DNA of 64,000 bases from Sphingomonadales bacterium (GTDB taxonomy: Bacteria > Pseudomonadota > Alphaproteobacteria > Sphingomonadales > Sphingomonadaceae). Location: the NCBI GenBank assembly GCA_004173185.1, contig SEFZ01000017.1:29824-93823 (forward strand). The letters are read 5' to 3'. The translations under genes were made by a program, and so were the position numbers. The notes beneath the pieces are model-generated. The model was not told the origin of the DNA and ran no database searches. It saw only the letters and a program-made list of their open reading frames with translations. This document shows, piece by piece, positions 17,430-25,929 of the stretch (positions are counted from its first letter, which is position 1; every line of letters starts with the position of its first letter).

Positions 17430-18587
17430 ATGTTGCTCAACCTCCTGCTCGCCGCGGCGCTGCCGCAATCCATTCCCACACAACCGGTAGCCCAGGTCCG
17501 GGTCGCGTTCGACGCCAAGGGCGAAACCGGCATCAAGGTATTCGGTCTCGCCGATATCGCCGCGGGCCGCCCGATCGGCATAGACGATCCGGTGCGCGTC
17601 GCTTCGATCTCGAAAATGGTGGTGGCGATCGGCGTGCTGCGCCTCGTTGAACAGGGCAAGCTCAACCTCGATGCGGATGTGTCGCGCTATCTCGGCTGGA
17701 AGCTGCGCAACCCGGCTTTTCCGAACAAGATCATCACGTTGCGGCTGCTGCTCTCGCACCAATCGAGCCTCACCGACAACATCGATTATGTGTTGCCGCT
17801 CGACGCCGACATGCGCGCGATCCTCGAAAAGCCCGAGGCTTGGGACGCCAAGCATGCGCCGGGAAGCTGGTTTCACTACGCCAATTTCAACACGCCGGTG
17901 GTCGCCGCAGTGATGGAAAAGGTGACGGGCGAGCGCTTCGACAAACTCATGGAGCGCCTCGTCCTCAAGCCGCTCAACCTCGATGCCTGCTACCAGTTCG
18001 TCACCTGCTCCGAACCCGCGATCAAGCGCGCGGTGGTGATTTATCGCGCCGGCGAGCCGACCAAGGACGACCACAAGGGCATGCTGCCCCCCTGCCCCGT
18101 CACCCCCGCAACCGATGGCAGTTGCGATCTTTCGGTGTGGAAGCCCGGTCGCAACGGCGCGACCTTCTCGCCGCAAGGTGGCCTGCGCATCTCGGCGCGC
18201 GGATTGGCCACGATCGGGCGGATGCTGCTCAACCGGGGAACGCTGAACGGCACCCGCGTGCTCAGCGCCCGCTCGGTCGCCACGCTCGAAACGCCGTTAT
18301 GGACCTATAACGGCAGCAATGCCGACAACGACAATGGCTTCCACTGCACCTATGGCCTCGCGACCGAAATCCTAGCGACGCCGGTCAGCGGCTGTCGTGA
18401 CGATCCGTTCGGCGACGGCGTGCGCCGCTTCGGCCATGCTGGTGAAGCCTATGGCCTCAAGTCCGGTCTGTGGATCGACCGCAAGAGTGGCACCGGTGTA
18501 GCCTATTTCTCGACCGACGTGCCCGCAGCACCGGGCAAGCGATCGGCGTGGAGCCTGACTGAGGAAATGCAGGCGCGGCCGGATTAA
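17430..18587 (+). CDS. Exported serine hydrolase, beta-lactamase family
   Basis: A 385-residue PF00144 hydrolase with SISK at 59-62, YAN at 150-152 (WFHYANFN) and a late HAG (FGHAGEAYG) replacing KTG. ATG 17430 is taken as start because a short hydrophobic leader ([13 protein letters not shown]) follows; the frame stays open 18 codons upstream, and the ribosome site is weak (GGAG 13 bases away). It is probably periplasmic. Such enzymes can be D-aminopeptidases, DD-peptidases or esterases. Divergence from the LysR gene and the surrounding wall-peptide genes suggest a D-amino-acid peptidase, but the motif set does not decide. Four or more cysteines (TCSEP, PPCPV, CDLS, HCTYG) could form periplasmic disulphides. 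Confidence 0.8.
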   Translation: MLLNLLLAAALPQSIPTQPVAQVRVAFDAKGETGIKVFGLADIAAGRPIGIDDPVRVASISKMVVAIGVLRLVEQGKLNLDADVSRYLGWKLRNPAFPNKIITLRLLLSHQSSLTDNIDYVLPLDADMRAILEKPEAWDAKHAPGSWFHYANFNTPVVAAVMEKVTGERFDKLMERLVLKPLNLDACYQFVTCSEPAIKRAVVIYRAGEPTKDDHKGMLPPCPVTPATDGSCDLSVWKPGRNGATFSPQGGLRISARGLATIGRMLLNRGTLNGTRVLSARSVATLETPLWTYNGSNADNDNGFHCTYGLATEILATPVSGCRDDPFGDGVRRFGHAGEAYGLKSGLWIDRKSGTGVAYFSTDVPAAPGKRSAWSLTEEMQARPD

Positions 18588-18614
18588 GCGCCGGCCTTCG
18601 AACATCCGCGCCGC

Positions 18615-18743
18615 CGCGAATGTTCCCTAATGTTCGCACTGACCATGGGCCCTTTCCGGACCGCATTTTTCAAAGAGCAGGTGGCATAGCCATGGCGATT
18701 CCACCTGCTCAGCCAAGCAGGTGAAATCCTACATTACAAGCGA
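18615..18743. repeat. Dispersed repeat R1, copy B (inverted relative to copy A)
   Basis: About 129 bases forming the inverted partner of 9351-9467. This copy keeps the full central hairpin, GAGCAGGTGG (18675-18684) with CCACCTGCTC (18701-18710). It also carries the conserved end GCGAATGTTCCCTAATGTTC. It fills the space between the convergent serine hydrolase and M16 peptidase genes and reaches to the base before the M16 stop. Confidence 0.8.
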
Positions 18744-21578
18744 CTAGGACGGATCGCCCAGTATCCGCGCATCGAGATCGAGCGAGCCCACCGGGATCAC
18801 TTCGACCTGCGGATGCGCCGCGCGAAGCTTGTCGATGAAGAGCTTGGCGTCGCCGACGATGACGATGGTCGCGCGGCTGCTGTCCACCGATGCACGCGCA
18901 GCCGCCGCGGCCGCCTCGGGCGTCACTGTGCCGATCCGTTCGCGCAGCGTGACTGCGGTCGTGGGCGGCAAGCCCTGTAGCGTCAGCGATGCCAGCGAAG
19001 AGGCGAAGCCCCCGCTGCTCTCCGATTGACGGACGATGCCGCCTTGCAAGAACGCCACACGCTGCGCGGTCGTCGTCGCGTCAAGCGGTTCGCTCGCCAG
19101 CTTCTTCATCTCGGTGATGAAGATGTCCGCGACCTCGGGCGCGCTCTCATTCTTGGTCTGCGCGCTTGCGATCATCGTCCCCGCACCCGCACGGCTCGAT
19201 AGCGAGCTATATGCGCCATAAGACAGCGCCCGCTTGGTGCGGATTTCCTGAAACAGCCGCCCGTTCGATCCCGCGCCGAGGATGGCATTGGCAACCATCA
19301 GATCCGGGAAAGTCGGATCGCTCCGCGACGGGATACGCAGGCCAGCGCTCACCGCCGCCTGACCCGCGCCGGGCATATCGACCACGATCAGCCGCGGCTT
19401 GGCGACATAGCCGCCCGGTGCGGCGGGAGCGACAGGCGCAGCGCCCGATGCCTGCCAGTTGCCGAACAGCTTGTCCGCGATCCGCTTGGCTTCGGGCGCT
19501 CCGATGCCGCCGGTGACGATCATCGTCGCAGTATCCGGCCGCCACCAGCGATTGCGCTGCGCGAGCAGATCGTCCCGCGTCAGCGCGCCGAGCGATGCGG
19601 GCGTCGCGACCCCGCCATAAGGCGCAGCGCCATATATGGCGCGCTGCATCGTCATCCCGGCGAGCGAGCCCGGATCCTTGAGCGACACCTGAAGCTGATC
19701 GACCGTCCGCTTGCGCTCCTTGCCAAACTCATCGGCCGGGAAGGACGCGTTGCGCGCTACATCGGCGAGGATCGCCCCCGCCGCATCGAGCGCCGCGACG
19801 GGCGCGGTGATGCTGAGGATCGTGCCGTCCATCCCGGCGCTCGCATTGAGGTTTGCGCCGAGCGCCTCGACCTGCCCCGCGATCTGTTTCGCGGTGCGCG
19901 ATGCGGTGCCCTTGGTCGCAAGCTGCGCTGCCATATAGGCAAGGCCCGCGCGCCCTGCGGGATCGGTCGAACCGCCGCCCTTGAAGATCAGCACGATCGT
20001 CGCGATCGGCGTGTTGCCGGTACGCGCGCTGACCAGCTTCATCCCGTTGCCATGCTGGCTTTCCGCGATCACCGGCGGGGTCACCGGCACTGCCTCCGAA
20101 GGCTCGGGCGGGCTCTGCCGCTCGCCCTCGGGCGCCAGTGTGAGCGCCACCCCGGTCGCGGGAGGCACTGTCGCCCATACCGGCATCTTCACCGGATTGG
20201 CCCAATTGTCCTTCTCGCCCGCCGGGCGCTTGCTCTCATCGAGATAGCGAATGTCGACCCGCGCCTCGGGCGCGAGATATTTGCGCGCGACCCGCTGCAC
20301 ATCGGCAATCGTCACCTTGCCGATCGCGACAAGCCTTTTGTCGAGCGCCTTGGGATCGCCGGTGCGCACCATCGCTTCGCCCAGCGCGAACGCCCGGCCC
20401 GAAAAAGTCTCGCGCTCGCCCAGCGCCGAGGAGAGGATTTCGTTCTTCGCCTCGGCCAGTTCGGCCGCCGTCACGGGCTGGTCGCGCAGCTTGGCGATCT
20501 CGGCGGCGAGCGCCTTCTCGGCCTCCTCGACGGTCGCGCCGCTGGCGAGCGTCACCACCGGCGCGAGATACCCACCATCCTCGATATCGGAAAATTGGCT
20601 GCCGGCTGACGTCGCGATCGGCTTGTCGAACACCAGAGCCTGTTTCAGCCGCGAGCTGTCCCCCGTCGACAAGATGCCGTCGAGCACGAGCAACGGCGCG
20701 ATATCCGGATGCGACGAACCCGGGATGCGCCAGGTGGAAGCGATCAGCGGGAGCGGCACGTTGGGCGCATAAGCGGTGACCGCACGCGGGCTGGTGCGCG
20801 GCTTCTCGACCGCCGTGATCGCGAGCGGGATCGCCGATTTGCGGCGCGGCACGCTTTCGAAATAGCGGTTCACCAGCGCATCGAGCTTCGCCGGATCGAA
20901 ATTGCCCGCGACGATCAGCGTCGCGGTGTCCGGACCGTAATAGGCTTCGTGGAAAGCCCTTGCATCCTCCAGCGTCGCCGCGTCGAGCTGCTCTAGGCTG
21001 CCGATCCCCGAGCGGCGATTGTTGAGCGTGTCATAGCTATTCTCGTCCATCACCAGCCGCAGCCGGCCATAAGCGGGCGCAAGGATACGCTGGCGATATT
21101 CCTCCTTCACAACGTTCCGCTCGGTCTCGAACACTTCCTTGTCGATCACCGGCCGCGCCATGCGCTCGGCATGCGTCCACAACATGGTTTCCAGATATTG
21201 CGCGGGCACCGTCTCGTAATAATTGGTGCGATCGAACCAGGTCGATGCGTTGCGCACGCCGCCGACATTCTCGGTCAGGCGGTTGATCATATTGTAGGGC
21301 ATGTTGCGCGTCTTGCGCGACAATATGTGCTCGAAAAGATGCGCGAAGCCCGAGCGGCCATCGGGATCATGCTTCGATCCGACATCGTACCAGACCTGTA
21401 CCGTAACGTTCGGCGTAGTCGTGTCGCGGATCGCGATGACCTTGAGCCCGTTGGGCAAGGTCCGCTCGGTGAATTTCAGCGGCGGGACGACGATCTGCGC
21501 GGGAGCCTCCTGGGCATGGACGATGCCGGGAAGTGCGACGCCGGCCAGCAGAAACGCGGCGGCAAAACGAATGTTCAT
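18744..21578 (-). CDS. M16 family zinc metallopeptidase (pitrilysin-like), exported, two-domain
   Basis: A 944-residue protein with tandem insulinase-type halves. A signal peptide ends ...LPGIVHAQ, so it is periplasmic. ATG 21578 has AGGA 9 bases upstream; the longer reading would need a GTG six codons earlier. The first half is active-looking: inverted zinc motif HLFEH (H80, E83, H84), with the third ligand Glu in the ERNVVKEEY helix about 76 residues on. The second half (from about residue 500, KLVSARTGNTPIATIVLIFKGGGS) lacks HxxEH and should be the inactive partner domain. Such enzymes degrade peptides inside a closed chamber. A role in digesting imported or wall-derived peptides is possible but unproven. 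Confidence 0.9.
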   Translation of the reverse strand: MNIRFAAAFLLAGVALPGIVHAQEAPAQIVVPPLKFTERTLPNGLKVIAIRDTTTPNVTVQVWYDVGSKHDPDGRSGFAHLFEHILSRKTRNMPYNMINRLTENVGGVRNASTWFDRTNYYETVPAQYLETMLWTHAERMARPVIDKEVFETERNVVKEEYRQRILAPAYGRLRLVMDENSYDTLNNRRSGIGSLEQLDAATLEDARAFHEAYYGPDTATLIVAGNFDPAKLDALVNRYFESVPRRKSAIPLAITAVEKPRTSPRAVTAYAPNVPLPLIASTWRIPGSSHPDIAPLLVLDGILSTGDSSRLKQALVFDKPIATSAGSQFSDIEDGGYLAPVVTLASGATVEEAEKALAAEIAKLRDQPVTAAELAEAKNEILSSALGERETFSGRAFALGEAMVRTGDPKALDKRLVAIGKVTIADVQRVARKYLAPEARVDIRYLDESKRPAGEKDNWANPVKMPVWATVPPATGVALTLAPEGERQSPPEPSEAVPVTPPVIAESQHGNGMKLVSARTGNTPIATIVLIFKGGGSTDPAGRAGLAYMAAQLATKGTASRTAKQIAGQVEALGANLNASAGMDGTILSITAPVAALDAAGAILADVARNASFPADEFGKERKRTVDQLQVSLKDPGSLAGMTMQRAIYGAAPYGGVATPASLGALTRDDLLAQRNRWWRPDTATMIVTGGIGAPEAKRIADKLFGNWQASGAAPVAPAAPGGYVAKPRLIVVDMPGAGQAAVSAGLRIPSRSDPTFPDLMVANAILGAGSNGRLFQEIRTKRALSYGAYSSLSSRAGAGTMIASAQTKNESAPEVADIFITEMKKLASEPLDATTTAQRVAFLQGGIVRQSESSGGFASSLASLTLQGLPPTTAVTLRERIGTVTPEAAAAAARASVDSSRATIVIVGDAKLFIDKLRAAHPQVEVIPVGSLDLDARILGDPS

Positions 21579-21643
21579 CCAGAGAATCCTTGGCACATGT
21601 CGGACTGCCAGATCATCACAACCGTTCTATTCGCGCAATACGC

Positions 21644-22705
21644 TTAGCCCGTGCCCCCACGCGGCGGCGCGGTTGAGCTGCGCAGCACCAGACTGGCCTC
21701 TACGACGATCGGCCCGTCTGGCGTGGGGCGCCCTGCACGCTCGTCGATGATCAGTTCCACCGCGCGCGCGGTGACCTCGGCAATCGGCTGGTTGACTGCG
21801 GCGAGCGGCGGATGCGTCTGGCGCACGATCGGGGCATCGTCGAAGCTGATCAGCGAGAGATCGCCGGGCACTTCGATGCCGCGCTCGCGCGCTACCTCGA
21901 GCGTGGCGAGCGCCATGCGATCGTTGCTCGCGATGATCGCGGTGGGCGGCGAAGGCCCGTCGAGCAATTGCGCCGCTGCAAGCCGTCCCGAAGCCGAGCT
22001 GAAATCGCCTTCCGCCAGCAGCCCCTCAATATCGAGCCGGGCGGACTTCATCGTCGCGCGCCAGCCCGCGGTGCGCCATCCGCTCAGCGCATAGTCAGAA
22101 GGCCCGGCGATGAAGCCGATGCGGCGGTGGCGCAGCTTGATCAGATGCTCGGTGGCGAGCCGCGCGGCACGCTCATCATCCATCGTCAGCGCGAAGCCCG
22201 GCCCCTCGGCCAGCGAGCCGATCCGCGCGAAGCTGATATGATGATCGATGAGCATCTGGGCGATCACCGGATTGTCCGAATGCGGTGGGGTCAGGATCAC
22301 GCCGTCCGGGCGCAGCGCGGCGATGGCGGCGGAAAGCTCTCGCACGATATGATCGCTATGCGTGTCGACCAGTTCGACGATCAGCCGATAGCCATATTCG
22401 GCGCATTTCAGCATGCCGCCGAGCATCATCTGATCGACCCAATCGGTGCCCTGCCGCTCGCGCCAATCGGCGATGGTCCGGTCGCGATCGTTGAGCGTCA
22501 GGATCAGATAGGAACGCGATCCGCCCATCCGCTGCGCCGCGATCGACGGCACGTAACCGAGCTTCTCGATCGCGGCCTGCACACGCGCTTTCATCTCGGG
22601 CCGCACGTTCGGTTCGTTGTTGATCACGCGGCTGACGGTCTGCAGCGAAACGCCTGCATCCGCCGCCACATGCTTGATCGTGATGGACTGTTTCTTGCGC
22701 GCCAT
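21644..22705 (-). CDS. LacI family transcriptional regulator
   Basis: A 353-residue regulator. The N-terminal helix-turn-helix (TIKHVAADAGVSLQTVSRVI) and hinge (YVPSIAAQRM) are standard, followed by a sugar-binding-protein-like effector domain. ATG 22705 starts MARKKQ; the frame is open 7 codons upstream into the halogenase gene. Its start lies 2 bases after the stop of the preceding halogenase, so it is the last gene of the five-gene operon. The likely targets are the two GAACGTTC-cored operators at 30646-30661 and 30735-30750, typical LacI-family palindromes with central CG, between the TBDR and GH3 genes. The inducer is presumably a sugar released by the GH3 enzyme. Confidence 0.92.
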   Translation of the reverse strand: MARKKQSITIKHVAADAGVSLQTVSRVINNEPNVRPEMKARVQAAIEKLGYVPSIAAQRMGGSRSYLILTLNDRDRTIADWRERQGTDWVDQMMLGGMLKCAEYGYRLIVELVDTHSDHIVRELSAAIAALRPDGVILTPPHSDNPVIAQMLIDHHISFARIGSLAEGPGFALTMDDERAARLATEHLIKLRHRRIGFIAGPSDYALSGWRTAGWRATMKSARLDIEGLLAEGDFSSASGRLAAAQLLDGPSPPTAIIASNDRMALATLEVARERGIEVPGDLSLISFDDAPIVRQTHPPLAAVNQPIAEVTARAVELIIDERAGRPTPDGPIVVEASLVLRSSTAPPRGGTG

Positions 22706-22707
22706 GC

Positions 22708-24195
22708 TCAGCGGGCCGCGCCACAATATTGCGCAACATAATCGGCATGCGCAGGCAGCGACGCGACGGTGTGCTTCACCTGATCGCCCATCACGGTCAT
22801 CAACTTACCCAATTCCTCGTCGCTCAGTTTCTCGGCAATCGGATGCCAGGCGCGTGGGGTTATCCCCTGCCCCATCATCACCTGCACCCAGCTATTCTCG
22901 GCGAACAATTCCTCGTTGCGGCGGAATACCCGGCCGGTCTCGCGGAACAGTTCGATCTTCTGGGTCAGGCTGTCCGGAATGGCCATGCTCTCGCACTGCC
23001 GCCAGAACGGGCTGTCGCGGCGCTCGGTCGCCTTATAGTGGAGGATCAGGAAGTCGCGGATCTGCGCCATGTCCTGAAATTGCTGGTCGTTGAATTCGGC
23101 CACATCGCGTTCGCTGATTTCGCTGAGCGGCATCATCCGGATCAGCCGCAGCACGGCGCGCTGGATCAGATGGATGCTGGTCGATTCCAGCGGCTCCATG
23201 AACCCGCCCGACAAGCCGATCGCGACACAGTTGCGGTGCCATTGCTTGCGCCGCACACCGGTCGTGAAGCGCAGCTTGTTGGGCTGCACGAGCGTTTCGC
23301 CCTCGATATTGCCAAGCAACCGCTCCAGCGCGGTGTCGTGATCGAGATAGCGGCTGCAATAGACGATGCCGTTGCCGACTCGATGCTGGAGCGGGATGCG
23401 CCATTGCCAGCCGGCATCGTGCGCCATCGCCCGCGTGTAGGGCACTGCCGGCCCGACGCTCGCCGTCTGGATCGCAATCGCGGAATCGCAGGGCAGCCAG
23501 TGCGTCCAGTCATCGAAGCCGGCATGCATCGCTTGCTCGATCAATACGGCGCGAAAGCCGGTGCAATCTAGGAACAGATCGCCTTCGATCCGCTGGCCCG
23601 ATTCCAGCGCCAGCGCCGCGATATCGCCGCTCTCGCTATCCAGTTCGACGCGGGCGATCTTGCCTTCGATCCGCCTGGCGCCGTCCGCTTCGGCCATCTT
23701 GCGCAGAAACTTGGCGTAGAGCCCGGAATCGAGCTGGTACGCATAGTTCATCCGGTCATCGGGCAGATGCGCGAACTTGCTCTGCAACGCCGCGACCAGT
23801 TCGAGGCAATAATCGTCATACGACCCTGCCACGCCATTCGCCCGCGCGCGCATCCAGAAATGCTGGAAGCCAGCCGACCAATGGTCCTTCCCCGTCAGCC
23901 CGAACGAATGGAAATAGCGGTGCCCCGGCTCCTTCCAATTATCGAACAGGATGCCGAGCTTGAACGTCGCCTGCGTCGCTCGCATGAAATCGGCTTCGTT
24001 GATGCCGAGCAACCGGTTGTACGAGACGAGCGGCGGGATGGTGGATTCGCCCACGCCGATGGTGCCGATCGCATCGGATTCCACCAGGGTCAGATCGACT
24101 GCATTGCCCAGCGTGCGCGCAATCGCCGCCGCCGCCATCCAGCCCGCGGTGCCGCCGCCCGCGATCACGACCCGACGCAAACGATGCTCGGTCAT
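22708..24195 (-). CDS. Flavin-dependent tryptophan-halogenase family protein (intact motifs)
   Basis: A 495-residue FAD-dependent protein of the tryptophan halogenase family (PF04820). It has GGGTAGW at 13-19 for FAD, Lys79 in ATFKLGI (the position of the catalytic Lys in PrnA-type enzymes), and the halogenase signature WQWRIP at 263-268. Enzymes with these motifs chlorinate or brominate aromatic rings with FADH2 supplied by a reductase; no flavin reductase is nearby. Members beside TBDRs and SapC proteins in sphingomonads, Caulobacter and Xanthomonas have unknown natural substrates. ATG overlaps the stop of the cupin gene (24192-24195). It is the fourth gene of the operon. Halogenation is therefore possible but should not be assumed. 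Confidence 0.9.
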   Translation of the reverse strand: MTEHRLRRVVIAGGGTAGWMAAAAIARTLGNAVDLTLVESDAIGTIGVGESTIPPLVSYNRLLGINEADFMRATQATFKLGILFDNWKEPGHRYFHSFGLTGKDHWSAGFQHFWMRARANGVAGSYDDYCLELVAALQSKFAHLPDDRMNYAYQLDSGLYAKFLRKMAEADGARRIEGKIARVELDSESGDIAALALESGQRIEGDLFLDCTGFRAVLIEQAMHAGFDDWTHWLPCDSAIAIQTASVGPAVPYTRAMAHDAGWQWRIPLQHRVGNGIVYCSRYLDHDTALERLLGNIEGETLVQPNKLRFTTGVRRKQWHRNCVAIGLSGGFMEPLESTSIHLIQRAVLRLIRMMPLSEISERDVAEFNDQQFQDMAQIRDFLILHYKATERRDSPFWRQCESMAIPDSLTQKIELFRETGRVFRRNEELFAENSWVQVMMGQGITPRAWHPIAEKLSDEELGKLMTVMGDQVKHTVASLPAHADYVAQYCGAAR

Positions 24196-25223
24196 CGGCT
24201 CAGCACCCTTTGGAGGAACCCACGAATGCGCCCGGCGCTTTCAGGCGTAAGCGGCGCGAGCACCCCGCGCCCTTCCTCCGGGATATGCGCGGTGACGGAC
24301 TCGTCGTTCCGGAACACATAATAATCGAACATGTCGCGCCAATGCGCCTTGTCGGCATCGGACAGATCGCGGATCGCCATCATCGCCAGCGTCAGCGCAT
24401 CCTGTGGCTGGCCCAGCCAGCGCGGCGTATCGCGCCACCAGTAATTGACCAGCACGTTGAACGGCTCGAGCCCCTCGACATGGTGCCACCACATCGACGG
24501 GATATGCACCGCATCGCCGGGCTCAAGCTCAACCACCTGGGCATGGCGCAGCGCTTCCGCGAAGCGCGGATGTGCTGCGAAATCGGGGGCGTGGAAATCG
24601 ACCATGCTGACCGCGCGACCCGCAGGCGTATTATCCACCGGCCCAAGATAGAGATTGCGGAACTGATCGGGCGGAAACAGCGTGAAACGCCGCCTGCCAA
24701 CCGCGCAGCAGGCCAGATTGTCCGGAAAATCATTATGCGCGGCGATGCGCGTCGGCGTGCCCATCCAGATGCTGGCGAGGGAATCGCGCGCACCGAGGTC
24801 GATATGGTTGGCCGCGTGCAATCCGTCGAAGAAATCGTGCATGTCGATCGATGCGAGATAGACCGGTGGCGCATCGGCCTTGCCTTCGTCCACGTCGATC
24901 TGACCGAACACTTCACCCAGCGGCGCCTGCACCGTCTGGAAGTTCATCCCCATTGCGGCGTCGTAAAACAGCCGCCCGCCGCTGCCCCGCGTGCCAACCG
25001 CAACGGTGAACGGTCGGGGCTTTGCATGGGCCAGCAGATAATCGCGCGCCGCCTTGCCCGATTGCTGCGCGGCCTGAACCAACGGCCAGTCCTTCGCCAG
25101 CCCGCGCACCACGAAGGGCGTCGTCGCGGCGCGCAGTTCGGCATCGAGCGCCGCTGCATCCGCAACCGTCACTTCACGAATGGAAGCGAGCCCCTTCAAG
25201 ATGCCGGGATCGGCCTCAGCCAT
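24192..25223 (-). CDS. JmjC/cupin-like protein (FIH-type fold)
   Basis: A 343-residue cupin_8 (JmjC-like) protein. Iron-site residues are recognisable: H163 and D165 (AAHNDFPDN) and the distal His in IPSMWWHHVE (247/248). Proteins of this shape are 2-oxoglutarate and Fe(II)-dependent hydroxylases of proteins or small molecules. Relatives occur beside SapC and tryptophan-halogenase-like genes in TBDR-linked clusters, but their substrates are unknown. It overlaps sapC by 8 bases upstream and the halogenase gene by 4 bases downstream, so expression is tightly coupled. No signal peptide: cytoplasmic. Confidence 0.85.
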   Translation of the reverse strand: MAEADPGILKGLASIREVTVADAAALDAELRAATTPFVVRGLAKDWPLVQAAQQSGKAARDYLLAHAKPRPFTVAVGTRGSGGRLFYDAAMGMNFQTVQAPLGEVFGQIDVDEGKADAPPVYLASIDMHDFFDGLHAANHIDLGARDSLASIWMGTPTRIAAHNDFPDNLACCAVGRRRFTLFPPDQFRNLYLGPVDNTPAGRAVSMVDFHAPDFAAHPRFAEALRHAQVVELEPGDAVHIPSMWWHHVEGLEPFNVLVNYWWRDTPRWLGQPQDALTLAMMAIRDLSDADKAHWRDMFDYYVFRNDESVTAHIPEEGRGVLAPLTPESAGRIRGFLQRVLSR

Positions 25224-25929
25224 GCGTGCGCCGGTTCTTGCGCGCGATCAGGGCGGAGAGATTGGCGAGCGAAGCCAATGCCATGAAGATCGGCATCAGA
25301 TGCCCCGCCGCATGCAGTTCGCCGAGAGCCGCTGCATCGAGCGCCTGCAGCTTCTCTTCGTCGATCACATGGAAGCCGACCAGCCGGTTGGTCGCGCCGT
25401 CATCGAGCGTGACTTCGAGGATCAGCGGTTCGAGCAGCTCGTAGCGGCGCAGTGCTTCGAAGAAGTCGCCCGATTCCCGATAGCCGTCATCGAGCGCGCC
25501 GAGCTTTTCGATGATCGTCTCAAGATAGGGGCTGGGATTTCCCGCCTCATCGAATACGCGAACCCCCTCGCCGCCTGCGATGCGCGGGCTGCCCATATCG
25601 ATATGGACTTGCTTTATCGCTGCTTCGGTCGGGCTTCCGCCGATCAGGAATGGCTGGATATCCATCGAGAGCGGGCGGACCTGCGCATCCCAACGGCCGT
25701 TTTCGAGATAGAGGTTCTCGCCCGCTTCGAACCCGAAGATCGCCAGCGCGACAAAGCCATCGCGCTCGGCATTCATCCGGAACAGGATCGGATAATCGGT
25801 CTGCACCTGACGAAACTCGCTCGGCACGGTGATGGCGGACATCACGGCATCGCCCAGATCGGCGCTGCGCTCGGTGCGGATGCGAAGATCGGCATGCACT
25901 TCGGAAGTCAGGATCGCGTGGTTGGTCAT
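25216..25929 (-). CDS. SapC family protein
   Basis: A 237-residue protein matching the SapC family (PF07277), with the typical beta-rich core ([23 protein letters not shown]) and a middle [14 protein letters not shown] stretch ([11 protein letters not shown]). The family is named after a gene near the Campylobacter S-layer locus, but its biochemical role is unknown. In sphingomonads and Xanthomonas it accompanies TBDRs of the carbohydrate-uptake type. The ATG overlaps the stop of the upstream halogenase gene (25926-25929), and its end overlaps the cupin gene by 8 bases. No signal peptide is seen. Confidence 0.87.
   Translation of the reverse strand: MTNHAILTSEVHADLRIRTERSADLGDAVMSAITVPSEFRQVQTDYPILFRMNAERDGFVALAIFGFEAGENLYLENGRWDAQVRPLSMDIQPFLIGGSPTEAAIKQVHIDMGSPRIAGGEGVRVFDEAGNPSPYLETIIEKLGALDDGYRESGDFFEALRRYELLEPLILEVTLDDGATNRLVGFHVIDEEKLQALDAAALGELHAAGHLMPIFMALASLANLSALIARKNRRTHG

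Noticed and set aside
9351..18743. The inverted R1 pair as a composite transposon.
   Set aside because: No transposase, no target duplications identified, and the repeats look like intergenic REP elements; I keep only the observation of possible inversion.
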